NCBI RefSeq assembly: GCF_014205295.1
Contig: NZ_JACHNF010000001.1
Span: 5,332,001-5,396,000, forward strand
Reading direction: 5' to 3'
DNA: 64,000 nucleotides
Source of the DNA: Kribbella solani
Lineage (GTDB): Bacteria > Actinomycetota > Actinomycetes > Propionibacteriales > Kribbellaceae
Position 1 is the first letter of the stretch. Each line of letters starts with the position of its first letter. A model generated the notes under the pieces. The model saw nothing but the letters and a program-made list of their open reading frames with translations. It did not search any database and was not told the origin of the DNA. Shown in pieces: positions 33,831-42,051 of this stretch. The translations under genes were made by a program, and so were the position numbers.

Positions 33831-35167
33831 CGTTCTCCTCGGGTCAGCAGGCGGCCGCGCGGTCCGGCGGCGATGTCGACGGGTACGCCGTGCAGCCAGG
33901 TGCTCCGGACGACGCCGGTGAGCGTCCGCCCGTCGTACGGCGTGATCGCGTTCTTGTGCTGGAGTTCGTTCGCGTCCACGGTGAAGGTTTCGTCCGGGGC
34001 GAAGACGGCAAGGTCGGCGTCGGCGCCCAGCTCGATGCGGCCCTTCGTACGCAGACCCGTCTGCTCCGCAGGCGCTTCGGCCATCCAGCGGACCACGTCG
34101 GCGAGGGTGAAACCGCGCTGCCGGGCCTCGGTCCAGACGGCGGACAGGCCGAGCTGAAGGGACGCGATCCCGCCCCACGCGACGCCGAAGTCGCCGGTGT
34201 CGAGGTGCTTGAGGTCGATCGTGGACGGCGAGTGATCGGACACCACCAGGTTGATCGTGCCGTCGCGCAGCCCCGCCCAGAGCAGTTCGCGGTTCGCGGC
34301 CTCGCGGATCGGCGGGCAGCACTTGTACTGGGTGGCGCCGTCGGGGATGTCCTCCGCGGTGAAACTCAGGTAGTGCGGGCAGGTCTCGGCCGAGATCCGT
34401 ACGCCGTTGGCGCGGGCGCCGGCGATCAGCGGGAGGACGTCCGCGCTGGAAACATGCAGGATGTGTACGCGGCAACCGGTCTTTTCAGCCAGGCGGATGA
34501 CGTCGGCGACGGCGTCGTTCTCGGCCGCGCGAGGGCGGGAGCCGAGGAAGTCGCGGTAGCTCGCGCCGTTCGGTGGGGCGGCGGTGTCGATGCGGTGCGC
34601 GTCCTCGGCGTGCACGATCAGCAGACCGTCGAACGAGCTGATCTCCCGCATCGCCGCCTCGAGCTGCTGGGTGTCGAGCGGCGGGAACTCGTCGACGCCG
34701 GAGTGCAGCAGGAAGCATTTGTAGCCGAACACGCCGGCGTCGTGCAGTGGGCGCAGGTCGGCGAGGTTGCCCGGGATCGCGCCGCCCCAGAAGCCGACGT
34801 CGACGTACGCCTGGGTGTCGGCGGTCTTGCGTTTGAGCGCGAGCGCGGGGACGTCGCAGGTCGGCGGGATGCTGTTCAGCGGCATGTCGACAACCGTGGT
34901 GACGCCGCCGCGGGCCGCCGCCCGGGTCGCGGAGGTGAAGCCCTCCCAGTCGGTGCGGCCCGGGTCGTTGACGTGTACGTGCGAGTCGACCAGGCCCGGT
35001 AGCAGGACCTCGTCGTCGGCGAGCCGGAGCTGGGTGGTCGCGTCGAGCTCGGCGTCGTACGGGGCGATCGCGACGATCTTTCCGGCGTGAATGCCGATCG
35101 CGCACTCCTGCTCGGCGGCCGCGCGTACTACCCGACGAGATCTGACCACAAGATCGAGAGAACTCAT
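33827..35167 (-). CDS. allB: allantoinase
   Basis: The 446-residue amidohydrolase hydrolyses allantoin to allantoate. Dinuclear metal ligands are visible in LVDSHVHVNDPGR, the carboxylated Lys in VFGYKCFLLHSG, His in IVHAEDAH and ILHVSSA, and Asp in VVSDHSPST. Length and motifs match AllB/PuuE-independent allantoinases. It overlaps glxK and allE by four bases each. Confidence 0.95.
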   Translation of the reverse strand: MSSLDLVVRSRRVVRAAAEQECAIGIHAGKIVAIAPYDAELDATTQLRLADDEVLLPGLVDSHVHVNDPGRTDWEGFTSATRAAARGGVTTVVDMPLNSIPPTCDVPALALKRKTADTQAYVDVGFWGGAIPGNLADLRPLHDAGVFGYKCFLLHSGVDEFPPLDTQQLEAAMREISSFDGLLIVHAEDAHRIDTAAPPNGASYRDFLGSRPRAAENDAVADVIRLAEKTGCRVHILHVSSADVLPLIAGARANGVRISAETCPHYLSFTAEDIPDGATQYKCCPPIREAANRELLWAGLRDGTINLVVSDHSPSTIDLKHLDTGDFGVAWGGIASLQLGLSAVWTEARQRGFTLADVVRWMAEAPAEQTGLRTKGRIELGADADLAVFAPDETFTVDANELQHKNAITPYDGRTLTGVVRSTWLHGVPVDIAAGPRGRLLTRGER

Positions 35168-36309
35168 CCGATGCCTCCCTCCGTCCGTGCCATCGTAAGA
35201 TGCTCGACCGCTATCCGTTCGCCTAGTTGTTCGAGCAGCGGTTCTGGGTTGGCGATGCAGCGCTGGACGTCCGGCTCGAGGTCGGTGAGCGCGTAGGCGG
35301 TTCGTACGCCGATCTCCTGCAACTGCGGATCATCCAGCCGATTGACCCCACAAACCGCCACCACCGGCACACCCCCAGCTGACCGGCCCGTGGCCGAGCT
35401 GTCCCCGGCTGATCCGGCTGCTGCGGCGATTCCAGCTACTGCTTTGCCGTGCAGGGTTTGTTCGTCCAAGGCGCCTTCGCCGGTGATCACCAGGTCGGCG
35501 CCGACTAGCTTTTCGTGGAAGCCGACCATCTCCAGGACGAGCTCGATGCCCGGTCGTAGCTCGGCGTTCAGGAGCGCTAGCGCCGCGAATCCGACTCCTC
35601 CGGCGGCACCCGCGCCTGGTACATCCCGGAGGTCACGCCCGGTCGCATCCGCCACCACGTCCGCCCACTCGGTGAGCCGTTCGTCCAGCTCGCGCACCTG
35701 CTCAGGTGAAGCACCTTTCTGCGGGCCGTACACGGCAGCTGCTCCGTTCGGTCCCGTCAGCGGGTTGTCGACATCACAGGCGACAACCACCTCCACACCC
35801 CGCAACCGGCGGCGTAGTACCTCTAGATCCAAGGCCTGGGTGCCAGTCAGTGCGTGGATCAAACCAGCGCCGCCGTCAGTGGAGGCGCTGCCGCCGATCC
35901 CCAGGATGATCCGGGTGCAGCCCGCGTCCAGCGCGGCGGCCAGCAGCTGCCCGGTGCCGTAAGTGGTAGCGGTCAGGGGCGCCGGAACATCACCCGGAAG
36001 ATGCACAAGCCCAGAAACCGCCGCCAACTCCACCACCGCAGTCGCGCCGCTGCGGGCGTAAATGGTTTGTCTTGGGTGGCCGGTGGGGCCTTGAGCGGTG
36101 TGGGGGACGGAGGTGTAGCCGGCGGCGAGGGCGGCGGACAGGGTGCCGTCGCCGCCGTCGGCCACTGGGACTGCGACTACCGTCGCGTGTGGGACTACGC
36201 GGTGGATTCCGGTGGTGAGTGCGCCCGCCACTTCGGGGCTGGACAGGCTGCCCTTGAACTTGTCGGCGGCGATCACCACCCGGAATCCCCCGGCGGAGCT
36301 GCTTCCCAT
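35164..36309 (-). CDS. glxK: glycerate kinase
   Basis: This 381-residue type I glycerate kinase (PF02595) has ADKFKGSLSSPEVA, PVADGGDGTLSA, GIGGSASTDGGAG and ITGEGALDEQTLHGKA, all family hallmarks. It phosphorylates the D-glycerate made from glyoxylate by Gcl and GlxR. Its start shares one base with the gcl stop region. Confidence 0.95.
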   Translation of the reverse strand: MGSSSAGGFRVVIAADKFKGSLSSPEVAGALTTGIHRVVPHATVVAVPVADGGDGTLSAALAAGYTSVPHTAQGPTGHPRQTIYARSGATAVVELAAVSGLVHLPGDVPAPLTATTYGTGQLLAAALDAGCTRIILGIGGSASTDGGAGLIHALTGTQALDLEVLRRRLRGVEVVVACDVDNPLTGPNGAAAVYGPQKGASPEQVRELDERLTEWADVVADATGRDLRDVPGAGAAGGVGFAALALLNAELRPGIELVLEMVGFHEKLVGADLVITGEGALDEQTLHGKAVAGIAAAAGSAGDSSATGRSAGGVPVVAVCGVNRLDDPQLQEIGVRTAYALTDLEPDVQRCIANPEPLLEQLGERIAVEHLTMARTEGGIG

Positions 36310-38084
36310 CAGTCCAGCAACGCGAGGGCGGTCGGCGCGTCGGCCGGTGAGACGGCCAGGTCCTCGAACTCGATCACGTTGTCGATCTCGACACCCATCG
36401 ACACGTTCGTGACCCGTTCCAGGATCACCTCGACGACGACCGGCACCTGGTACTCGACCATCAGCTTCTTGGCCTCTTCGAGCGCCGGCCCGATCCCGTC
36501 CGGCTCGAACACCCGCAACGCCTTGCAGCCGAGTCCTTCGACCACCTTCACATGGTCGACGCCGTACCCGTTCACCTCGGGGCTGTTGATGTTCTCGAAC
36601 GACAACTGCACGCAGTAGTCCATGTCGAAGTTCCGCTGTGCCTGCCGGATCAGCCCGAGGTACGAGTTGTTCACCACCACGTGGATGTACGGGATGCCGA
36701 ACTGCGCTCCGACCGCGAGTTCCTCGATCAGGAACTGGAAGTCGTAGTCACCCGACAACGCGACCACCGTGCTGTCCGGATCGGCGACCGCGACCCCGAG
36801 CGTCGCCGGCACGGTCCATCCGAGCGGACCGGCCTGCCCGGCGTTGATCCAGTGTCGCGGCCGATACACGTGCAGCATCTGCGCGGCCTGGATCTGCGAA
36901 AGCCCGATCGTGCTGACGTACCGGACGTCCGGCCCGAAAGCGCGGTTCATCTCTTCGTACACGCGCTGCGGTTTGATCGGGGTGTTGTCGAAGTGCGTCT
37001 TGCGTTGCAGCGTCGTACGCCGCTCCCGGCACTCCGCCGCCCACGCCGTCCGGTCCGGCAGCCGGCCGGCCGCCGACCATTCGCGGGCCACCTCGACGAA
37101 CACCTGCAGAGCGGCGCGCGCATCCGAGACCACCGCGTAGTCCGGCGCGAACACCCGGCCGATCTGTGTCGGCTCGATGTCCACGTGGATGAACTTCCGC
37201 TCCCCCCGATACACATCCAGTCCGCCGGTGTGCCGGTTCGCCCACCGGTTGCCGATCCCGAGCACCAGGTCGGACGCCAGCATGGTCGCGTTCCCGTACC
37301 GGTGGGAGGTCTGCAGCCCGACCATGCCCGCGGCCAGCGGGTGATCGTCCGGCAGCGTGCCCCAACCCATCAGCGTCGGCACGACCGGAATGCCTGTCAG
37401 CTCGGCGAACTCGACCAGCAGGTCCGCCGCGTCCGCGTTGATGATCCCGCCGCCCGCGACGATCAGCGGGTGCGCGGCGTCGCCGAGCATCGACAGCACC
37501 TTCTCGGCCTGCGCCCGGGTGGCCGCCGGCCGCGACACCGGCAGCGGTTCGTACGTGTCGATGTCGAACTCGATCTCCGCGAGCTGAACGTCCAGCGGCA
37601 GATCGACCAGTACCGGACCCGGCCGCCCTTCGCGCATCACCTGGAACGCCTTCTGGAACGTACCCGGCACCTGCGCCGCCTCCATCACCGTGACCGCCCA
37701 TTTCGCGACCGGCTTGGCGATCGCGGAGATGTCGACGGCCTGGAAGTCCTCCTTGTGCAGCTTCGCGACCGGCGCCTGACCGGTGATGCAGAGGATCGGG
37801 ATCGAGTCGGCGGAAGCGGAGTACAGGCCGGTGATCATGTCCGTACCGGCCGGTCCGGACGTACCGATGCAGACGCCGATGTTGCCGGCGCGAGCGCGGG
37901 TGTACCCCTCGGCCATGTGCGATGCGGCCTCGACGTGCCGGGCGAGCACGTGCTTGATGCCGCCGTGCGCCCGGATCGCACTGTAGAACGGGTTGATCGC
38001 GGCGCCGGGCAGCCCGAACGCCTGCGTCGACCCCTCCTTCTCCAGGATCAGGACCGCGGCGTCGACCGCGCGCATGCGGGCCAT
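36309..38084 (-). CDS. gcl: glyoxylate carboligase
   Basis: The 591-residue thiamine-diphosphate enzyme joins two glyoxylates to tartronate semialdehyde with CO2 release. HVEAASHMAEGYTRA contains Val where other ThDP enzymes carry the activating Glu, the hallmark of glyoxylate carboligase. GDYDFQFLIEEL and VNNSYLGLIRQAQ form the ThDP-Mg site. The FAD-binding middle domain is present. It is translationally coupled to glxR. Confidence 0.96.
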   Translation of the reverse strand: MARMRAVDAAVLILEKEGSTQAFGLPGAAINPFYSAIRAHGGIKHVLARHVEAASHMAEGYTRARAGNIGVCIGTSGPAGTDMITGLYSASADSIPILCITGQAPVAKLHKEDFQAVDISAIAKPVAKWAVTVMEAAQVPGTFQKAFQVMREGRPGPVLVDLPLDVQLAEIEFDIDTYEPLPVSRPAATRAQAEKVLSMLGDAAHPLIVAGGGIINADAADLLVEFAELTGIPVVPTLMGWGTLPDDHPLAAGMVGLQTSHRYGNATMLASDLVLGIGNRWANRHTGGLDVYRGERKFIHVDIEPTQIGRVFAPDYAVVSDARAALQVFVEVAREWSAAGRLPDRTAWAAECRERRTTLQRKTHFDNTPIKPQRVYEEMNRAFGPDVRYVSTIGLSQIQAAQMLHVYRPRHWINAGQAGPLGWTVPATLGVAVADPDSTVVALSGDYDFQFLIEELAVGAQFGIPYIHVVVNNSYLGLIRQAQRNFDMDYCVQLSFENINSPEVNGYGVDHVKVVEGLGCKALRVFEPDGIGPALEEAKKLMVEYQVPVVVEVILERVTNVSMGVEIDNVIEFEDLAVSPADAPTALALLD

Positions 38085-38983
38085 CAGCCGGCCTGCCCGT
38101 TCGCCGGCTCGAGTCCGGACAGTCGCTCCACGCCGCGGAGCAGCGCCGAGTGGTCCAGTCCGCCGTCGCCGTTGGCGCGCGCGGAGGCGACCAGCTGCGC
38201 CACCAGCGCACCGAGCGGTACGACCACGCCCGCTTCGCGCGCTGCCGCGGTGACGATGCCCATGTCCTTGTGGTGCAGGTCGATCCGGAACCCGGGCTCG
38301 AAGGAGCGGGACAGCATGTTCTCCTTCTTCTGGTTCAGTACGGTCGAACCCGCGAGACCACCGCCCAGTACTTCGAGCGCTGCCTTCGTGTCGACGCCGT
38401 ACGCCTCGAGGAAGACGACCGCCTCGGAGACCGCCTGGATGTTCGCGGCGACGATCAGCTGGTTGGCGGCCTTCACCGTCTGGCCGGAACCACTCGGGCC
38501 GACGTGCACCACGGTCTTGCCGACCACGTCGAACAGCGGCTTGGCGGCGGCGAAGTCGTCCTCCGCGCCGCCGACCATGATCGACAGGGCGGCGTTCTTG
38601 GCGCCGGCCTCGCCACCGGAAACCGGAGCGTCGAGCAGCCGGAAGCCGAGCGCCTGCGCCTGCTCGGCGAGCTGCTGGGTGACGTCCGGGCGGATGCTGG
38701 AGAAGTCGATGATCAGCGCGCCGGTCTCGGCCAGCTGGAAGACGCCGTTCTCACCTTCGAGGACGTCCTGGACGTCCGGCGAGTCCGGCACCATCACGCA
38801 GATCACGTCGGCGCCCTTGACCGCGTCGGCGAGTGAGCTCGCGGCGCGGCCGCCGGCGGCGACCAGGGCGGCGCTCCGCTCCGGCGACCGGTCGAGACCG
38901 GCCACGGTGTGCCCGGCGTTGGCGAGGTGGACGGCCATCGGGTTGCCCATGATGCCGAGGCCGATGAAAGCGATGTTCGTCAT
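38084..38983 (-). CDS. glxR: tartronate semialdehyde reductase (2-hydroxy-3-oxopropionate reductase)
   Basis: This 299-residue beta-hydroxyacid dehydrogenase has N-terminal FIGLGIMGNPMAVHL, the substrate motif DAPVSGGEAGAKN and catalytic Lys in GQTVKAANQL. It reduces tartronate semialdehyde to glycerate. ATG 38983 with AGGAGA upstream is preferred to an extended start. The 117-bp gap before it contains purine-rich and 20-bp repeated DNA. Confidence 0.94.
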   Translation of the reverse strand: MTNIAFIGLGIMGNPMAVHLANAGHTVAGLDRSPERSAALVAAGGRAASSLADAVKGADVICVMVPDSPDVQDVLEGENGVFQLAETGALIIDFSSIRPDVTQQLAEQAQALGFRLLDAPVSGGEAGAKNAALSIMVGGAEDDFAAAKPLFDVVGKTVVHVGPSGSGQTVKAANQLIVAANIQAVSEAVVFLEAYGVDTKAALEVLGGGLAGSTVLNQKKENMLSRSFEPGFRIDLHHKDMGIVTAAAREAGVVVPLGALVAQLVASARANGDGGLDHSALLRGVERLSGLEPANGQAG

Positions 38984-39050
38984 AGTTCGTTCTCCTGGAA
39001 GTGCGTGACCCACGAGGAAGGAAGAAAGGAAGGAAAGAGCGGGGGTGGCG

Positions 39051-39107
39051 CCGTGGGAGTCACGGGGGTCCGGTGGGTGTCACGGGGGTGCGGTTGGGTG
39101 TCAGCGG
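39051..39107. repeat. three tandem ~20-bp repeats at the hyi 3' end
   Basis: Three imperfect units, CCGTGGGAGTCACGGGGGT (39051-39069), CCGGTGGGTGTCACGGGGGT (39070-39089) and GCGGTTGGGTGTCAGCGG (39090-39107), run in tandem. The last includes the hyi stop codon (39101-39103), so the gene end has been duplicated into the downstream gap. Confidence 0.7.
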
Positions 39108-39916
39108 CGCTCGAACGGGAGCCAGTCGAAGCTTGCTTCTGATGTGGTGGACGGCTTGTACTCGAGCCCGGCCCATCCGGTGTAGCCGTTCGCCGCGAGG
39201 GCGGTCAGCTGGTGGTCGAGCGCGAGCGTGCCGGTACCAGGCTCGTTCCGGCCGGGCGCGTCGGCGATCTGGACGTGGGCGATCCGGTCGGTGTGCTCGG
39301 CGATCACCCGGTCGACGTCGTCGCCGTTGACCGCGAGGTGGTACAGGTCGGCGAGCAGACCGAGGTTGGGTACGTCGTCGTACGCCGCCTGGACGCGGTC
39401 GATCACGGCGAGCGCGTCGGCCGCCGTCTTCAGCGGGTACTTCGGGGCGCCGCTGACCGGCTCGAGCAGCACGGTCGCGTCGATCCGGGCGGCGGCGCGG
39501 GCGGCGAGGGCGAGGTTCTCGACCGCGACGTCGTCCTGATCCGGCTCGGTCGCGCCGTCGACGCGGTTGCCGTACAGGGCGTTGAAGCCACGGGTCCCGA
39601 GTCGTTCGCCGATGCCAATGGTGACGTCGATGTTGTCGCGGAACTCGCCGGACCGCTTCGGCCAGGACACCAGCCCGCGGTCGCCGCCGGGCATGTCGCC
39701 GGCGAAGAAGTTCAGCCCGGTGAGCTGTACCCCGGCGTCGGTGATCGCGGTGACGAACGCGTCGACCTGCCGGTCCGGCGGGACCGCCTCGACGAACGGC
39801 CACCAGAACTCGACCGCACCGAACCCGGCCCGCCGGGCGGCCGCCGGCCGCTCCAGCAGAGGCAGCTCGGTGAAGAGCAACGAACAGTTCACCGTGTACC
39901 GCAGGGGCTGACTCAT
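39101..39916 (-). CDS. hyi: hydroxypyruvate isomerase
   Basis: The 271-residue TIM barrel protein interconverts hydroxypyruvate and tartronate semialdehyde. MSQPLRYTVNCSLLFTELPLLER is typical of Hyi, and metal-ligand Glu/Asp/His lie in TVLLEPVSG, GLLADLYHLAV, HVQIADAPGRNEPG and GLEYKPS. It begins the glyoxylate/allantoin operon, below two IclR-type boxes. Confidence 0.93.
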   Translation of the reverse strand: MSQPLRYTVNCSLLFTELPLLERPAAARRAGFGAVEFWWPFVEAVPPDRQVDAFVTAITDAGVQLTGLNFFAGDMPGGDRGLVSWPKRSGEFRDNIDVTIGIGERLGTRGFNALYGNRVDGATEPDQDDVAVENLALAARAAARIDATVLLEPVSGAPKYPLKTAADALAVIDRVQAAYDDVPNLGLLADLYHLAVNGDDVDRVIAEHTDRIAHVQIADAPGRNEPGTGTLALDHQLTALAANGYTGWAGLEYKPSTTSEASFDWLPFERR

Positions 39917-39936
39917 CCCAACTCCACTTCCCGCAA

Positions 39937-39974
39937 TTTCTGTATTGTGGAAATCTGTTTCTGTTCTGCGAAAA
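39937..39974. promoter_or_regulatory. paired IclR (AllR-like) operator boxes upstream of hyi
   Basis: Two related boxes, TTCTG-TATTG-TGGAA (39938-39952) and TTCTG-TTCTG-CGAAA (39959-39973), start 21 bp apart, two helical turns. They match the boxes before the DUF6986 and IclR genes. They lie 22-58 bp upstream of the hyi start, where repressor binding would block the six-gene operon. Confidence 0.7.
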
Positions 39975-40389
39975 CAGTAAGCGGGCACCCAACGCGCGTC
40001 AACCCCCAGCCCACCTCCCCGCCACCCCGCTTCCCCACCTCCCGGCCGACCCCCGGACCGGCCAACCCCCACCGCCATTTCAGACGTGAACCCCTGAAAC
40101 TGCCCCTTCACCACACGCATGCGAGAGGTGAACGCACACCCCCGGGGGTTAACCACCGAAATTGCTCCCGGTCGGCGGGCGCCTGGCGGGCGGCTGGGCG
40201 ACTGGGGCGGGCGGCTTCGCGCCGTGGGTGGATGGCGTCGTGGGTGGATGGCGTCGTGGGTGGATGGCGTCGGGCGGGGGGCGCGGGCGGCGGGCCGGGG
40301 GTGGCTGGGGTGCGGTCAGGTGGGGGTGGGATGGGGCGTGAAGGGGGTGTCTCGCGGGGGCGCGCGCGTTGTACTTTCCTCTAAAGGCG
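39975..40389. other. intergenic region upstream of the PucR gene, with 16-bp tandem repeat
   Basis: This gap contains GTGGGTGGATGGCGTC repeated three times without change (40224-40239, 40240-40255, 40256-40271) and a weak TTTCAG/CTGAAA dyad around 40078-40100. The PucR promoter is not obvious; TACTTT at 40372-40377 is a possible -10. I see no coding sequence. Confidence 0.6.
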
Positions 40390-41931
40390 GTGGTAGAGGT
40401 GTTGCTTGGTGAGTTGCTGGACGCGCCGGAGTTGGGGTTGCGGTTGCTGCATTCGGTCGGCGGGGTGCTGGATCGGCCGATCGGGCGGCTGGTGACGACC
40501 GACCTGCTGGAGCCGGGGCGGTACCTGAGTGGTGGCGAGGTGGTGCTGACCGGGCTGGTTTGGCGGCGGCAGGCGGACGACAGCGAGGTGTTCGTCGCTT
40601 CGGTGGCGGGGCGTGGCGCGACCACGATCCTGGCCGGGAAAGCGCAGTTGGGTGACGTACCGCCGGATCTCGTGGACGCCTGCCGGCGGTACGAGGTGAC
40701 GCTGATCGAGGTACCGGTCGAGATCGCCTTCGCGGACGTCACCGAGTACGTCGCCGCGGCCGGATCAGCCGAAACCGGCGCCCGGTTGTCCGCGAGTCTG
40801 GTACGCCAGCGGCAGCTGTTGTCGTCGATCGCGGCCGGGCGCAGCCTGGACGAACTGGCGGCCCGGATCTCCGCCGAGATCGGGCACGACTGCCGCGTAC
40901 TCACGCCGACCGGCCGGCATGTCGTACCGGGTCCGGGCGAGCTGGATGCCGCCGCGATGGACGCGGTGACCAAGTGCTTCCTGACCGCGGACCGGACGCC
41001 GGCGGTGGCGACGGCCGGAGACGCGGCGTACAGCCTGTTCCCGGTCGGGTCCGGCTTCGGGAACCGGCTGACGGCCTGGGTGCTGGTGATCGACGGCGAC
41101 CACAACCAGTGGTCGCGGGACCATGTCGAGGCGGTCCACGAGCTGTCCGCGATCGCCGCATTGGACCGCGCCAGGCGGGACGAAGGCCGCCGCGCGCTCC
41201 GCCCGCTGGTGGCTGACGCGTTGGCGCTGGTCGAGTCCGGCGCGCCCCAGGCCGAGGTCGCCGCCCGGCTGCGGCAGGCGGGCGCGCATTCGGAGCGCCC
41301 GATGGTGGTTGCCGTTGCCGAGCTGCGCGACGACGGTCCGAGCGAGGTCGCGCTGAGTCTGTTGGAGGACGTCGCGCTGACCGTCGGCCCAGCGGTGGTC
41401 GCGCCCGGCCGCGACGGTCTACTGGTCGGCTTCCTGCCGTCGACACCCGAGCTCCCCGAACATCTGCGCCGCGCGTTCGGCCGGCTCGGCCCGGGCCTGA
41501 ACCGTGGCCGGCTCGCGGTCGGGATCAGCGGCGAGACGTCGATCGACGCCCTGGCCGGCGCACTGGAGGAAGCCCGGTTCGCTCAGCGCGCGGCCGGTGC
41601 CGGGCGGGCGCCGGTCTCGGTGGTGACGTCGGACGAGGTCGCCTCCCACGTACTGCTCCTCGCCACCCTCCCCGACGACGTACGCCGCACGTACACCCAC
41701 CGTGTCCTCGGTGCCGTCCTCGATCACGACCGTCGTACGCACGCCGATCTGCTCGCGACCCTGCAGGCCTTCCTCGCCTGCTCGTGTTCCTGGACCCGGA
41801 CCGCGGAGTCACTGCACCTGCACGTCAACACGGTCCGGTACCGGATCGAACGCGTTGAGCAACTGACCGGACGCGATCTGTCGCGACTCGAGGACCGGGT
41901 GGACGTGTTCCTGGCGCTCAAGTCGCTCTGA
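40390..41931 (+). CDS. pucR: PucR-family purine catabolism regulator
   Basis: The 513-residue protein has an N-terminal PucR domain (about 5-120), a GGDEF-like middle part and a C-terminal HTH_30 domain (about 455-510, CSWTRTAESLHLHVNTVRYRIERVEQLTGRDL). Members activate purine catabolism genes in response to allantoin-type metabolites. The exact start is uncertain: GTG 40390 or GTG 40399 fits the usual N-terminus better than TTG 40369. It stands directly before the purine permease and xanthine dehydrogenase genes. Confidence 0.88.
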   Translation: MVEVLLGELLDAPELGLRLLHSVGGVLDRPIGRLVTTDLLEPGRYLSGGEVVLTGLVWRRQADDSEVFVASVAGRGATTILAGKAQLGDVPPDLVDACRRYEVTLIEVPVEIAFADVTEYVAAAGSAETGARLSASLVRQRQLLSSIAAGRSLDELAARISAEIGHDCRVLTPTGRHVVPGPGELDAAAMDAVTKCFLTADRTPAVATAGDAAYSLFPVGSGFGNRLTAWVLVIDGDHNQWSRDHVEAVHELSAIAALDRARRDEGRRALRPLVADALALVESGAPQAEVAARLRQAGAHSERPMVVAVAELRDDGPSEVALSLLEDVALTVGPAVVAPGRDGLLVGFLPSTPELPEHLRRAFGRLGPGLNRGRLAVGISGETSIDALAGALEEARFAQRAAGAGRAPVSVVTSDEVASHVLLLATLPDDVRRTYTHRVLGAVLDHDRRTHADLLATLQAFLACSCSWTRTAESLHLHVNTVRYRIERVEQLTGRDLSRLEDRVDVFLALKSL

Positions 41932-41947
41932 TTGTGTGATCACACAA
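41932..41947. promoter_or_regulatory. perfect 16-bp palindrome upstream of the purine permease operon
   Basis: TTGTGTGATCACACAA begins one base after the pucR stop codon and lies 105 bp before the permease start. Its form suits a dimeric regulator (GntR- or CRP-like, or PucR). There is no U tract, so an operator is more likely than a terminator. Confidence 0.6.
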
Positions 41948-42051
41948 AGCGGGGTGTTCATCAGCGGTTCAACTTAGGACGTTCACCGGGTGCCGCCGGG
42001 GTCCTGTCGCGCGGATGCTGGCGTGCAGGTCAACCCGAGGAGCGTGTCCCG

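Noticed and set aside
36552..39008. Very long open frame on the plus strand opposite gcl and glxR
   Set aside because: It is a GC-rich shadow: Arg/Asp/Val/His-rich composition, no ribosome site, no domain, and antisense to two well-conserved enzymes.
40149..41105. Minus-strand coding gene between hyi and pucR
   Set aside because: It is antisense to PucR over most of its length and covers the tandem repeats; no conserved motif.
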